The position numbers and the translations under genes were made by a program. From contig NZ_WKLH01000002.1 in the NCBI RefSeq assembly GCF_010882175.1, forward strand, positions 496,001-560,000: DNA of 64,000 nucleotides, in the 5' to 3' direction. Below the pieces are notes generated by a model that was not told the DNA's origin, searched no databases, and saw nothing but the letters and a program-made list of their open reading frames with translations. Shown here one piece after another: positions 1-8,540 of this stretch (the first letter of the stretch is position 1; each line of letters opens with the position of its first letter). The stretch comes from Mangrovibacterium lignilyticum. GTDB lineage: Bacteria; Bacteroidota; Bacteroidia; Bacteroidales; Prolixibacteraceae.

Positions 1-3000
1 AGTTATTGACAAAATTTAATGGATTCTGTATTTCATGCGCAATTCCTGCGGTGAGTTCACCAAGCGATGCCATTTTTTCGGATTGGATAAGCTGGGCCTG
101 GGTAGACTTGAGTTCTGATAATGTTTCCTCAACATTCTTTTTCTGTGTTTCAATTTCTGCTTTTTGCTCCTGGAGCAATTTGTTTGCTTTTTGTTTGTTT
201 TTATTGTTCCGATAAAGAATAAACAGTACCAGAATTGCTGACAACAAAGCTCCGGTTATACTAAAAATCCATAAGCGCTGGGTTTTATTTTGCTGTTCTT
301 TTAGAGCCCCTTCCTGTTCCAGTTGATCAATTTGTTGCTGGCTGTCTTCAACAACTGAGCTCATTAAGGTTTGAAATACTCCCTGGTTGGATTCTATGCT
401 ATTGTGTTTGTCAATAATCTCCTGGTATTTTTTCAGGTATTGATATGCCATTGACTCATTTCCTAACGCTTCATAAATTTTTGAGGTTGTAAGGTTAATT
501 ACCCTTTCATATTTGTCGTCCTTACTTCTGGCTTTTGAGTTTTCAATTGACATTAAAGCATACTTCAATGCCATTTTATTTTCATCCAAATTGTGGTAAC
601 AAGATGCAAGATAGTTTCTAATCCACTGGACTCCGTCGTTTGCACCGTAAGCAACATAAATATTTAAAGCCTGATTAAATTTTCTAATAGCATCTTCGTA
701 ATTTTCTTCATCCATTGCAATCAGTCCTTCCAATTCGTTCTTATTCCCAACCATGGGCATGTGACTTGCGCTGTTTCCGTTTTTTATAGCACTATGGATA
801 TACCTGCGTGCTTTATCATAATCTTTAATTGACCTTAAGGCAAATATCGCTCTGACTTTTGCCCAATTTGCTTCATCGTCTCTTTTTAATTTTAACAATA
901 GGCCAATTAGTTTATCGTTGATTTCCACCTGTTTAGAATATATCTCCAGCGTCCCATATAAATCCGTCATTTGATCGTATTCATATACCATCATATTTGA
1001 GTCTTTTATTGACTCAGAGTATTTTAACGCATTGAGATAATGTTTTAAAGCCAGATCGGATTGCCCATTGTCCCTGTAAAAGTTAGCCAATTGAAAATTG
1101 ATAGGACCCAGCGCATTTTGATCTTTAATGGTCCCAAGAAATTCCTTTAACTCCTGTTTGACTTTTTCTCCTTTTTCTAAATCTCCTGTGATAGAAGTAA
1201 GATAAACCAGATAACTATATGCAGACAATACCGGGTATATTTCACCTATTTTTTTGCATAATGATATTAGGATTTCAAGTTGAGGAATCATTTCAGCTGG
1301 ATGTTTCTCTGCTTCTAAAACGCTAATAAACCAAGCGGTTATTGTTGCCTGTATTTCTGTTTCGTCCAGCTTTTTATAATAATCATATGCCGACTTAAAA
1401 TTTTGATACTCGTCTATCTGAAAAGGGTAATAATTGTCCGGGATAACCGGGGCTACAACTTGGTCTTTAAGATTTAGTTTAACGGCAAGTTCAAGCGCTT
1501 TTGATACATGGTAATTATATAAGTCACCATATCTGAGAAATGCTGCCAAGGTATAATGGTACATTATTTCTCCTGCTTTAAAATCAACCCGTTTGGCAAG
1601 TTCACGGGCCTTAATGGTAGCATCAAACCCCTTGATGTAATCTTTATTGTAAAATTGAAAACGGGCGTAATCGTTCAACCATTTAACTTTTTCTTCGTTG
1701 TCTTTGCTTTGATTGATAAGTGTCTGAAGACTGTCGATATTAGTGGATTGAACGATCTGCATGCCACCTTTTAACTTGCCACGAGCAGCCACAACTTGAG
1801 CAGGGAGATAAGCAAGCGCTGATTTTTCAATGGTCTCAGCATCCAATATTCCTTCGTAAATATTAAAGGCGTCAATGGCGCCAAGCCATGTCTGGTCTGA
1901 ACTAAACCCACTTTTGGCCAAATAAGCTACCGAATCTCCAATATTTTCAAGGCGATTATCCGGATATTCCCTGTTCGTTTGAGAATCGACAAGGATCCCA
2001 TCGACATAGAGCTTTAGCTCCAAATTGTTAAACGTTGTTACGATATAATGAGGTAGACCGTCATTAAATGGGTTACAAGTAGTCTTCGTTTCTGTCGACC
2101 ACGGCGCTGTTTTTGTTTTACAGGAAATGGATGATAATGGAAAACCACTATTTTTTACAGATTGGAAAATGTAATCCGTTCCCAAAATTTTACCCTCATT
2201 CCCAAAATAGGAAAGCATAGTAGTTTCACCATTTTCCTTGCCTGCTATGATATATGCCTCCAAGGAAAGAGAAGTGTAAGCATTTATTTTGATTAATTTG
2301 GCGGGGAGATCTAAGTATTGTCCTTCTTCTGTAGTTATGTATTTCCCGTTTGCTATATTTCCCCCTTTCATCAATCCATCCGCATGGCCAACTACATCTC
2401 GTGCAGTGCCATCATCAAAGGTATAAGCATGCTCTAATACCGGTTTCGGATTAATTTCCAACTTACTTCGGGCTGCTAAAACTTGCTCTGGAAGGTAGTC
2501 AAGCGCTGAATTTTCAATGGTTTCGGCATCCAGAATTCCTTCATAAATATTAAAGGCATCAATAGCTCCCAGCCAGGTTGAATCGCGACTATATCCACTT
2601 TTACCCAGATATGCCAAAGAATCACTTATATTTTCCAGAAAATTATAGGCGTTATTTTCAATGGTTTGTACATCCATCAATAGCCCGTCAATATAAAACC
2701 GGAGTTCTTTATTGTCAAAAGTCGTTACTAAATAATGTGGCAACCCATCGTCTATCGGACTGTTGGATGAGGATGAGGTTTCAGAACTCCAGGGAGTCAA
2801 GTCATCTTTACAGGAGATGGTTGATCTGCTGATTCCATTATTTTTTAGCGATTGAAAGATATAATTGATTCCTCGCCAATCGTTTACATTTCCAAAATAG
2901 GACAGCATCGTGTTTTCAACATTATCTTTGCCGGCAACAACATAAGCCTCTAATGTCAGAGAAGAGTAGGTGTTTATTTTGATCTTTTTAGCGGGTAGTT

Positions 3001-3217
3001 GAATATACTGGCCTTCTTTTGTGGTAATATACTTCCCATTCTTAATTTTACCGCCTTTCATCACCCCATCGGCATCCCCAACAACGTCTTTAGCTGTACC
3101 GTCATCAAAAGTATAGGAATGTGTTAATACTACCTTCTGTGCTTGTGTATAAGCAGGAGCAAAACAGCAAAGCAATAGTGCAATAACAAGTGTTCTAATG
3201 CGAAAGTCCTTATCCAT
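1..3217 (-). CDS. LamG-TPR sensor histidine kinase (3' end outside window)
   Basis: Membrane sensor kinase; its first 1072 codons are present and the rest of the DHp and ATPase domains lie beyond base 1. I read it directly from the ATG at 3217. The product has a signal peptide (residues 1-26, core LVIALLLCC), two similar LamG/concanavalin-like domains (about 29-250 and 259-480), a long helical TPR-like region (about 485-960), one membrane segment (about 979-998), a coiled coil and a DHp box GIAHEIQNPLNFVNN with phosphoacceptor His1061. The sensor part should therefore be periplasmic and the kinase cytoplasmic. The start lies 2 bp after the stop of the next kinase, so the two are probably co-transcribed and translationally coupled. 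The LamG pair could bind glycan or protein ligands, but the ligand cannot be read from sequence. Confidence 0.85.
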   Translation of the reverse strand, partial: MDKDFRIRTLVIALLLCCFAPAYTQAQKVVLTHSYTFDDGTAKDVVGDADGVMKGGKIKNGKYITTKEGQYIQLPAKKIKINTYSSLTLEAYVVAGKDNVENTMLSYFGNVNDWRGINYIFQSLKNNGISRSTISCKDDLTPWSSETSSSSNSPIDDGLPHYLVTTFDNKELRFYIDGLLMDVQTIENNAYNFLENISDSLAYLGKSGYSRDSTWLGAIDAFNIYEGILDAETIENSALDYLPEQVLAARSKLEINPKPVLEHAYTFDDGTARDVVGHADGLMKGGNIANGKYITTEEGQYLDLPAKLIKINAYTSLSLEAYIIAGKENGETTMLSYFGNEGKILGTDYIFQSVKNSGFPLSSISCKTKTAPWSTETKTTCNPFNDGLPHYIVTTFNNLELKLYVDGILVDSQTNREYPDNRLENIGDSVAYLAKSGFSSDQTWLGAIDAFNIYEGILDAETIEKSALAYLPAQVVAARGKLKGGMQIVQSTNIDSLQTLINQSKDNEEKVKWLNDYARFQFYNKDYIKGFDATIKARELAKRVDFKAGEIMYHYTLAAFLRYGDLYNYHVSKALELAVKLNLKDQVVAPVIPDNYYPFQIDEYQNFKSAYDYYKKLDETEIQATITAWFISVLEAEKHPAEMIPQLEILISLCKKIGEIYPVLSAYSYLVYLTSITGDLEKGEKVKQELKEFLGTIKDQNALGPINFQLANFYRDNGQSDLALKHYLNALKYSESIKDSNMMVYEYDQMTDLYGTLEIYSKQVEINDKLIGLLLKLKRDDEANWAKVRAIFALRSIKDYDKARRYIHSAIKNGNSASHMPMVGNKNELEGLIAMDEENYEDAIRKFNQALNIYVAYGANDGVQWIRNYLASCYHNLDENKMALKYALMSIENSKARSKDDKYERVINLTTSKIYEALGNESMAYQYLKKYQEIIDKHNSIESNQGVFQTLMSSVVEDSQQQIDQLEQEGALKEQQNKTQRLWIFSITGALLSAILVLFILYRNNKNKQKANKLLQEQKAEIETQKKNVEETLSELKSTQAQLIQSEKMASLGELTAGIAHEIQNPLNFVNN
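1776..2440 (-). repeat. Internal tandem duplication, copy 2 (LamG module)
   Basis: Second copy of a module of about 665 bp within the left-edge kinase gene. It encodes a block beginning AYTFDDGTARDVVG and ending near ALAYLPAQVVAARGKL. Corresponding positions in the two copies are 690 bp (230 codons) apart. Shared landmarks are MLSYFGN, DGLPHY, VTTF and WLGAIDAFNIYEGILDAE. Confidence 0.8.
2466..3130 (-). repeat. Internal tandem duplication, copy 1 (LamG module)
   Basis: First copy of the LamG-like module, encoding a block from SYTFDDGTAKDVVG to ALDYLPEQVLAARSKL. It aligns along its full length with copy 2. The stretch WLGAIDAFNIYEGILDAE is identical in both, while the ligand-facing middle parts differ more, which fits duplication followed by divergence. 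Confidence 0.8.
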
Positions 3218-3219
3218 GA

Positions 3220-4767
3220 TTATACTTCGTTTAGTGTTATAATGAACGTCGTTCCCGTTTTAGAGTCAGATTCAAGCCTCAACTCCCCTCCATGAGCCTT
3301 CACAATATCATAGCTTAAACTTAGTCCAAGTCCGGTTCCCTGCCCGGTTGGTTTAGTGGTAAAAAAGGGCTGAAAAATCTTTTCTTTGACAGAATCGGGA
3401 ATACCATCACCATTGTCATTTACCTTAATTTCGATCTTGTTCTTAAGATTTTTTATTCTTACAATGACATACGGACTATAGTCTATTATGTTTTGTTTGG
3501 CCTTTTCCGCAACCGCATAAAATGCATTATTAATCAGATTTAGCAACACCCTACCAATATCCTGCGGAACAATATTTATCATCGGAATATTATCTTCTAC
3601 TTCTAACTTAAAATCAGCGTTGAAGGATTTGTCTTTTGCCCGAAAACCATGGTACGATAAGCGCAGATATTCATCTGCAAGCGCGTTGATATCGGTTAAT
3701 TCTTTGGGCCCGACCGATGTTCGCGAATGTTGCAACATTCCTTTTACAATGGCGTCGGCCCGCTTGCCGTGGTGATTGATCTTTTCGAGGTTTTGCTTGA
3801 TGTCGTTTGAGATTGCCCTAGCTTCTTCCACATCTCCCTTGTTGAGTTCCTCGTTCATTTCATCCATCATCTCATTGCTCACCTCAGAGAAGTTGTTGAC
3901 AAAGTTGAGTGGATTCTGAATTTCATGGGCTATGCCGGCAGTCAATTCACCAAGCGAAGCCATTTTTTCGGCCTGCACTAACTGAGCTTGAGCAGATTTT
4001 AATTCGGAAAGGGTAATTTTTAATGTGGTATTTGTTTGGGCTAACTCTTTATAATTTTCTTCGAGTTCATTTTTAGTATTCGAAAGGTCTTCCACCATTT
4101 TATTAAAGGCATTTCCCAGTTCGCCGATTTCATCGGAAGATTTAATGTGCACTTTCAAATTCAGGTTACCTTCACCTACTTTTCGGGCGGCATCGCGCAA
4201 AGCAAGTACCGGGACTGATATTTTTCGAGATAGCAGAAAGCCTAAAAGCAAACCGATAAAAAGTACAAATCCACTCACAATAAGCGAAGTGTATCGGATC
4301 TTCATTTCACTTCGGTTGATCTCGTTGGTCGTAAAAGCAAGTATGATATCGCCCCAAATAATGGGTGTATTGTAGGTTCCCCGTTTAATGACCAGACCTT
4401 CGAATGACTCAATATACGGATCAGGATTTTCGGTGGCGGGAAATGTTCGAAAAACTGATTTCTCAATCGTAAAACTGGTATGATCTTCATTCCACACCGT
4501 ATCGCACTGCACCATGCTCACAAACTTCAGGCGTGAATCATCTTTAACGAGTTGAACAGCAGCCCCCAGGTTTTCGAAGTTTTGATCGGTTAGCGCAATG
4601 TTTACGCCCAATGCAACAGAATTTACAAGGTTCTGAACTTCGGTATTATAATTCTTTAGCAACGCCTTGCGTTGTTGCTCCGGGAAGTAGTACAACGTAA
4701 AAAAGGTGAACATTACCACTATTAAAAATACGGTAAGCCAAATTCTCGATTTTAGAGAGAAAATCAT
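3220..4767 (-). CDS. HAMP-domain sensor histidine kinase
   Basis: Two-component sensor kinase of 515 residues. A membrane helix (about 10-28), a periplasmic domain (about 30-155), a second helix (about 160-180) and a HAMP linker (about 180-232, with ISVPVLALRDAARKVGEG) are followed by a coiled coil and a DHp box with His281 in GIAHEIQNPLNF. The HATPase domain shows the N box (LLNLINNAFYA), G1 (DNGDGIP) and G2 (GQGTGLGLSLSYDIV). The phosphotransfer partner is not encoded next to it. The gene lies 27 bp after the phosphate-binding-like protein and just before the LamG kinase, so the periplasmic proteins of this operon may feed it a signal. Family and topology are clear; the ligand is unknown. 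Confidence 0.9.
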   Translation of the reverse strand: MIFSLKSRIWLTVFLIVVMFTFFTLYYFPEQQRKALLKNYNTEVQNLVNSVALGVNIALTDQNFENLGAAVQLVKDDSRLKFVSMVQCDTVWNEDHTSFTIEKSVFRTFPATENPDPYIESFEGLVIKRGTYNTPIIWGDIILAFTTNEINRSEMKIRYTSLIVSGFVLFIGLLLGFLLSRKISVPVLALRDAARKVGEGNLNLKVHIKSSDEIGELGNAFNKMVEDLSNTKNELEENYKELAQTNTTLKITLSELKSAQAQLVQAEKMASLGELTAGIAHEIQNPLNFVNNFSEVSNEMMDEMNEELNKGDVEEARAISNDIKQNLEKINHHGKRADAIVKGMLQHSRTSVGPKELTDINALADEYLRLSYHGFRAKDKSFNADFKLEVEDNIPMINIVPQDIGRVLLNLINNAFYAVAEKAKQNIIDYSPYVIVRIKNLKNKIEIKVNDNGDGIPDSVKEKIFQPFFTTKPTGQGTGLGLSLSYDIVKAHGGELRLESDSKTGTTFIITLNEV

Positions 4768-4794
4768 ACGCGTTGCTATTTAAAAATTATCTTT

Positions 4795-5292
4795 CTATTC
4801 CGACGAATTGAGTTGGGTTGCCCCATCAATGGCAATAATCTTTATTTCGTTGTTTGCCAAAGGTTCATCAATAACACCTATTGCTCCGGGGTTTTGTGAC
4901 ACATAAGCTTCGAGTTCTGATTTTGTATTGAAAAATTTGGGAGCCTGTGCCTTACCCTGGAACACCAGGGACAGCCAGTATTTATTCAGTTCATCACCCG
5001 TCATGTCGTATAGATCCGAAGACGTTGTCTTCCCCACCTCGGTACTTGTTTTCATAAGCGCGATGAGTATTCTTTTTCCATCGTCCCATTTTAGCTTTTC
5101 TCCCATAAGGACCGATTTTAACTCAGAAAACTTCATCGCGAGTGGAGCACCTGACTGATTTCCCACAACGGTCAGACGAGGTTGTTCGGCTCTCGCGCTC
5201 ACCAAAAACAATAGCAGAAACGCCAGGCAGAACCAGCTTGTCCGAAAATGATTTTTCCGGAGTCTTAGATGATATGTAAGTTGTTTTTTCAT
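4795..5292 (-). CDS. PstS-like small periplasmic substrate-binding protein
   Basis: Secreted protein of 165 residues with a signal sequence (about 18-36, WFCLAFLLLFLVSARA). The mature part resembles the phosphate-type periplasmic binding fold. It keeps the typical motif LVFQGKAQAPKFFNTKSEL, followed by the GAIGVID stretch seen in PBP-like domains of phosphate ABC systems. At this length it holds little more than one lobe, so it is more likely a sensory or accessory binder than a full transport component, and no ABC permease is nearby. It starts 1 bp before the end of the porin gene's neighbour boundary and is followed 27 bp later by a histidine kinase. Phosphate as ligand is only a family-based possibility. 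Confidence 0.7.
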   Translation of the reverse strand: MKKQLTYHLRLRKNHFRTSWFCLAFLLLFLVSARAEQPRLTVVGNQSGAPLAMKFSELKSVLMGEKLKWDDGKRILIALMKTSTEVGKTTSSDLYDMTGDELNKYWLSLVFQGKAQAPKFFNTKSELEAYVSQNPGAIGVIDEPLANNEIKIIAIDGATQLNSSE

Positions 5293-5293
5293 T

Positions 5294-6301
5294 CTAAAAT
5301 CCTATTGCAAATTGGGTCATTATTGTACTCGTATTGTCCGAAAGTTCGGAATGTTCGTATTGATACTCCAGCTTCACAACCGCCAGATAGTTTAGTTCAA
5401 TCCGAATACCTGCAACCACGGAGCTTACATTGTTTTTGTTGTAGTAAATTTCACCTTCCTGAAAATGCAAGTAATCGTAACGTAAATAGGGTATTACCTT
5501 AGGGGTGACTTTGTACCCCGCGTAAACATAAGAAGCGAAGGATTTGGTCACCCCTGTAGTGTCTGTTTTATTAAAGCCAGCGGTACCTTCTGCCAGGATT
5601 TCAACTTTTTTCCCAAAGGTTGAAACTGATGCTGTCAGCAGATTTTGTTTTACCTTCCAGTCTAACGTTCTACCATGCAAATCGGCTCCGTTCGAAATCA
5701 CATCGTTATACCACGAAAGCCCGAGCCTGAGCCGTCCGGCGGGTTTGACATGAACCGCCATGGAAATCGACTTGTTTTTATCATTGTCTTTAACATCTTC
5801 TGATCCTATTCCATTCCCGATATACAGATCATACCCGAACCTGAGGTCTCCCAAATCGTGTCCGCGTACACCAACGCCAACTGTATGTATCGGTATAATT
5901 TCTGCTTTAAATAAAAGTGGTCGTTCAATGGTGGGAAAAAAAAGCCGACCATGGTGGTAAGTATCATTCCAATAGTTCAATGGAGTATGTACTTTGCCCA
6001 TCAGTAAATCGTTATTTCCCTTCAGATTATAGTCGATGATAACCCTCTCGACACTTATCGAAAATTCGGAATGCGACAAAGGATCAAACTTAAAAACGGT
6101 TTCTCCTAAAAATGAAATACGATCACTTAACACCGAAGTGATAAAAAGATCCTGTTCCCCAAATCCAAAGGACAGCTTATCTCCCGTTTCATATTTTCCA
6201 AGTACATCTACAAATCCCCTGATCTGTGTATCCTGGCTCCAAGACGGAGTAGCGATAAAAACTAACTTGATAATTAGTATTGTAAAAAAGATCTTTTTCA
6301 T
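5294..6301 (-). CDS. Outer-membrane beta-barrel porin-like protein
   Basis: Protein of 335 residues with a cleavable signal peptide (IFFTILIIKLVFIATPSWSQ). The rest is a run of amphipathic strands rich in Tyr, Gly and Asp and ends in an aromatic residue (MTQFAIGF), as expected of an outer-membrane barrel. Repeated patterns such as YDLYIGNGIG, ASYVYAGYKVTPKVIPYLRYDY and YLAVVKLEYQYEHSE look like porin strands. It is the first gene of the run that continues with the binding-like protein (1 bp spacing) and two histidine kinases. It may let in or capture the ligand sensed downstream. The solute is not predictable. Confidence 0.7.
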   Translation of the reverse strand: MKKIFFTILIIKLVFIATPSWSQDTQIRGFVDVLGKYETGDKLSFGFGEQDLFITSVLSDRISFLGETVFKFDPLSHSEFSISVERVIIDYNLKGNNDLLMGKVHTPLNYWNDTYHHGRLFFPTIERPLLFKAEIIPIHTVGVGVRGHDLGDLRFGYDLYIGNGIGSEDVKDNDKNKSISMAVHVKPAGRLRLGLSWYNDVISNGADLHGRTLDWKVKQNLLTASVSTFGKKVEILAEGTAGFNKTDTTGVTKSFASYVYAGYKVTPKVIPYLRYDYLHFQEGEIYYNKNNVSSVVAGIRIELNYLAVVKLEYQYEHSELSDNTSTIMTQFAIGF

Positions 6302-6351
6302 ATGGGTTGAATGGTTGTTATCAAAATTTACAAATACAAATACTTATCTGA

Positions 6352-6375
6352 CAATAAGATTCGTACATCTTATTG
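6352..6375. promoter_or_regulatory. 9-bp inverted repeat upstream of porin gene
   Basis: Perfect dyad CAATAAGAT, 6-base loop TCGTAC, ATCTTATTG, centred about 60 bases upstream of the porin start and 12 bases past the end of the kinase fragment. It has no T-run on the minus strand, so it is a weak terminator candidate. An operator or 5'-UTR stem is equally possible. Confidence 0.45.
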
Positions 6376-6386
6376 CCCAGTTCTGT

Positions 6387-6908
6387 TCAGAACGGCAATA
6401 CGATGGTAAATTCAGCACCCTTATTTTCGGTAGAATTCACCTGTATCAAACCGCCATGTACTTTCACAATATCGTAGCTTAAACTCAATCCGAGCCCGGT
6501 TCCTTTGCCTGTGGGTTTTGTCGTGTAAAAGGGTTGAAATATCTTCTCTTTTACTGTTTCTGGTATGCCGGGCCCATTATCTCTGATATAGATCTCTATT
6601 CCATTACCGGTCTTCAATGTTTTTACAACAACTAAAGGACCGTAGGTGCCCCTCCGCTTAACCGTTTCACTTACAACACATAAAGCGTTATTCGTCAAGT
6701 TAAGCAAAACCCGCCCAATATCTTGCGGAACGACATTCAGTTTGGGAATACCATCTTCGACTTCCAACCTGAAATCTGCATTAAACGATTTATCCTTGTC
6801 CCGTAACCCATGATAAGACAATCCCAAATATTTATCTGCAAGCGCATTGAGATCTCTGGCTTCTTTTTGTCCGGAACTGCTCATGGAATGTTGTAACATC
6901 CCTTTCAC
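6387..6908 (-). pseudogene. C-terminal fragment of a sensor histidine kinase
   Basis: The frame codes for 173 residues that begin with MKGMLQHS, the point in the sister kinases just after the DHp helices, and continue through a complete HATPase domain (N box LLNLTNNALCV, G1 DNGPGIP, G2 GKGTGLGLSLSYDIV). The sensor part and the phosphoacceptor histidine are missing. The first possible start is a GTG immediately preceded by an in-frame TGA, so the truncation is real in this sequence. It is closest to the neighbouring HAMP kinase and probably remains from a duplicated or deleted kinase gene. A stand-alone ATPase domain that still binds partners cannot be excluded. Confidence 0.75.
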
Positions 6909-6998
6909 ATAAGATCACCTTCAGCCATGAAGCTTTAAAAAGCTCTCTTCCAGGAACGAAATCTGCTTATTAGCAATTTAAAACGAACTTATTTTCGT

Positions 6999-7883
6999 CT
7001 AGTGTTTACGCAATTGTTTTACGATTCCGCCTTTTACCTCATTGATACTCTGCACATAAAAAAACGCTTCAGGATCCTTGGTTAGAATCGCATTTTTTAT
7101 GCGGTGAATCTCCAGGCGGGTGACAATGCTCATCACAATATCACAATCGTATTTCAGATCGAAACTATCGGGCAAATAGCCCCGCTCTCCTTTGTAAACC
7201 ATAATTGCCCGTTGAAAATCATTCACAATAATGTGCTTCACATCCTCATGGTGTTTCGAAACGACCGTCAGTGCCGTGTATTCTTCAAATCCATCAACGA
7301 CATAGTCGGAGGTTTTTACTGCCGTAAAATAAGTCAGAATCGAATACATGGCCGGTTCGATACCCAGACCAAAAGCAGCAGTCAGGAAAATAAAGGTATT
7401 GATGAGCAGAATAATTTCACCGGTACTAAAGCCTGATTTTTTGTTGGTGTAATCAGCAATTATTTCCAGACCGTCAATCACACCACCTCCTTTAATCACC
7501 AATCCTACGCCCAAACCAATCAGAAATCCGCCAAAGACAGCAATCAGTATTTTATCGTTCGTAACAACCGGAATATCGATGTAATTCATCAGGACTGACA
7601 GCAGCAGAACGGCCAAGAATGCTCGGACTGCAAATGTTTTGCTAATTTTATGATAGCCAATTACAAGGAATGGGATATTGAAAAGAATTAGAAATATACT
7701 AATGTTATAGTGGGTAAACTCGTGTGCCAAAATGGACAAACCAGTCACACCACCATCCAAAAAGTGATTAGGCATCATAAACCCCTTTAAAGCGACAATC
7801 GCGCATAACACACCCAAAACAGTGTATATAATTGATTTAACTGAATAGATACTTTTCCAATGAATTTTGTTCTTTACCACCAT
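6999..7883 (-). CDS. YitT family membrane protein (DUF161/DUF2179)
   Basis: Integral membrane protein of 294 residues, close to the usual YitT length. Five or six hydrophobic helices fill residues 15-175, including a glycine-rich pair (AVFGGFLIGLGVGLVIKGGGVIDG) split by a short loop. The C-terminal cytosolic domain (about 200-290) matches the DUF2179 pattern, with EEYTALTVVSKHHEDVKHII and ETH-like positively charged stretches, ending near GGIVKQLRKH. The transported substrate of this family is not settled. It lies 40 bp downstream of the HD-domain gene on the same strand and may be the last gene of the signalling operon. Confidence 0.85.
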   Translation of the reverse strand: MVVKNKIHWKSIYSVKSIIYTVLGVLCAIVALKGFMMPNHFLDGGVTGLSILAHEFTHYNISIFLILFNIPFLVIGYHKISKTFAVRAFLAVLLLSVLMNYIDIPVVTNDKILIAVFGGFLIGLGVGLVIKGGGVIDGLEIIADYTNKKSGFSTGEIILLINTFIFLTAAFGLGIEPAMYSILTYFTAVKTSDYVVDGFEEYTALTVVSKHHEDVKHIIVNDFQRAIMVYKGERGYLPDSFDLKYDCDIVMSIVTRLEIHRIKNAILTKDPEAFFYVQSINEVKGGIVKQLRKH

Positions 7884-7922
7884 AGCTTGTTCGTTTTAAT
7901 CATTCATATTCAAATAGCAAAG

Positions 7923-8510
7923 TTAAATAGTCCAGGACCATTTGTCCAGAATTTCCTGCAAGTGTTGCTGCTTACGAGGCTCCCGGTATTGGCGAGCAAA
8001 AGTTGTGTGATAGCGGTGTGTGCGCAGAAAATTTACCTGCAAGCGGTCCCACTCTTCATGGCTGCTAATTCTACCATTCGCAAACAACTCCTGATAGAGC
8101 GTTTCGCCGGTTGTATAAAACTCGTCGGTTCCCAGATAATCCAGATCTGAATCACCAATAATTTCCTCCAACAGGTTTTGGGGATTCTGAGGGAGTTTAG
8201 TCGCCCGAATCATGCCGGCAATCTTTTCAATATCGGTGATTGAATAGCCCAATTCCGGCAAAACCTCCGCGGCAATCAGAACACTTTGCTCTTCGTGGTT
8301 ATCATACCCGTGCGTAAAGCCCAAATCGTGAAAGAGCGCGGCTGTTTGAAGTAAAAAGGCATCATGCTCCGTTATTTCCAATTGACCAATATATTGACCA
8401 CAAACCTCCAACACACTCAAGCTGTGATGAATGCCATGGTAACTTAAATTTCCGGGGATCAAATGCTGGAATTTTTCCAGTATATATTTTTTCAATTTCG
8501 TAATATTCAT
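7923..8510 (-). CDS. HD-domain metal-dependent phosphohydrolase
   Basis: Soluble protein of 195 residues with the HD signature in order: His in SYHGIHHSLSV (about 25-29), His61-Asp62 in ALFHDLGFTHGYDNHEE, and a C-terminal Asp in IGDSDLDYLG (about 119). These residues would hold a divalent metal pair or single metal for phosphoester hydrolysis. It follows the receiver-adenylate cyclase gene by 30 bp on the same strand, so a role in removing a cyclic nucleotide is an attractive but unproven idea. HD proteins also act on nucleotides and other phosphoesters, and the substrate cannot be read here. Confidence 0.8.
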   Translation of the reverse strand: MNITKLKKYILEKFQHLIPGNLSYHGIHHSLSVLEVCGQYIGQLEITEHDAFLLQTAALFHDLGFTHGYDNHEEQSVLIAAEVLPELGYSITDIEKIAGMIRATKLPQNPQNLLEEIIGDSDLDYLGTDEFYTTGETLYQELFANGRISSHEEWDRLQVNFLRTHRYHTTFARQYREPRKQQHLQEILDKWSWTI

Positions 8511-8540
8511 AATTATACAGTTCGGCTACATCATGAAGTT

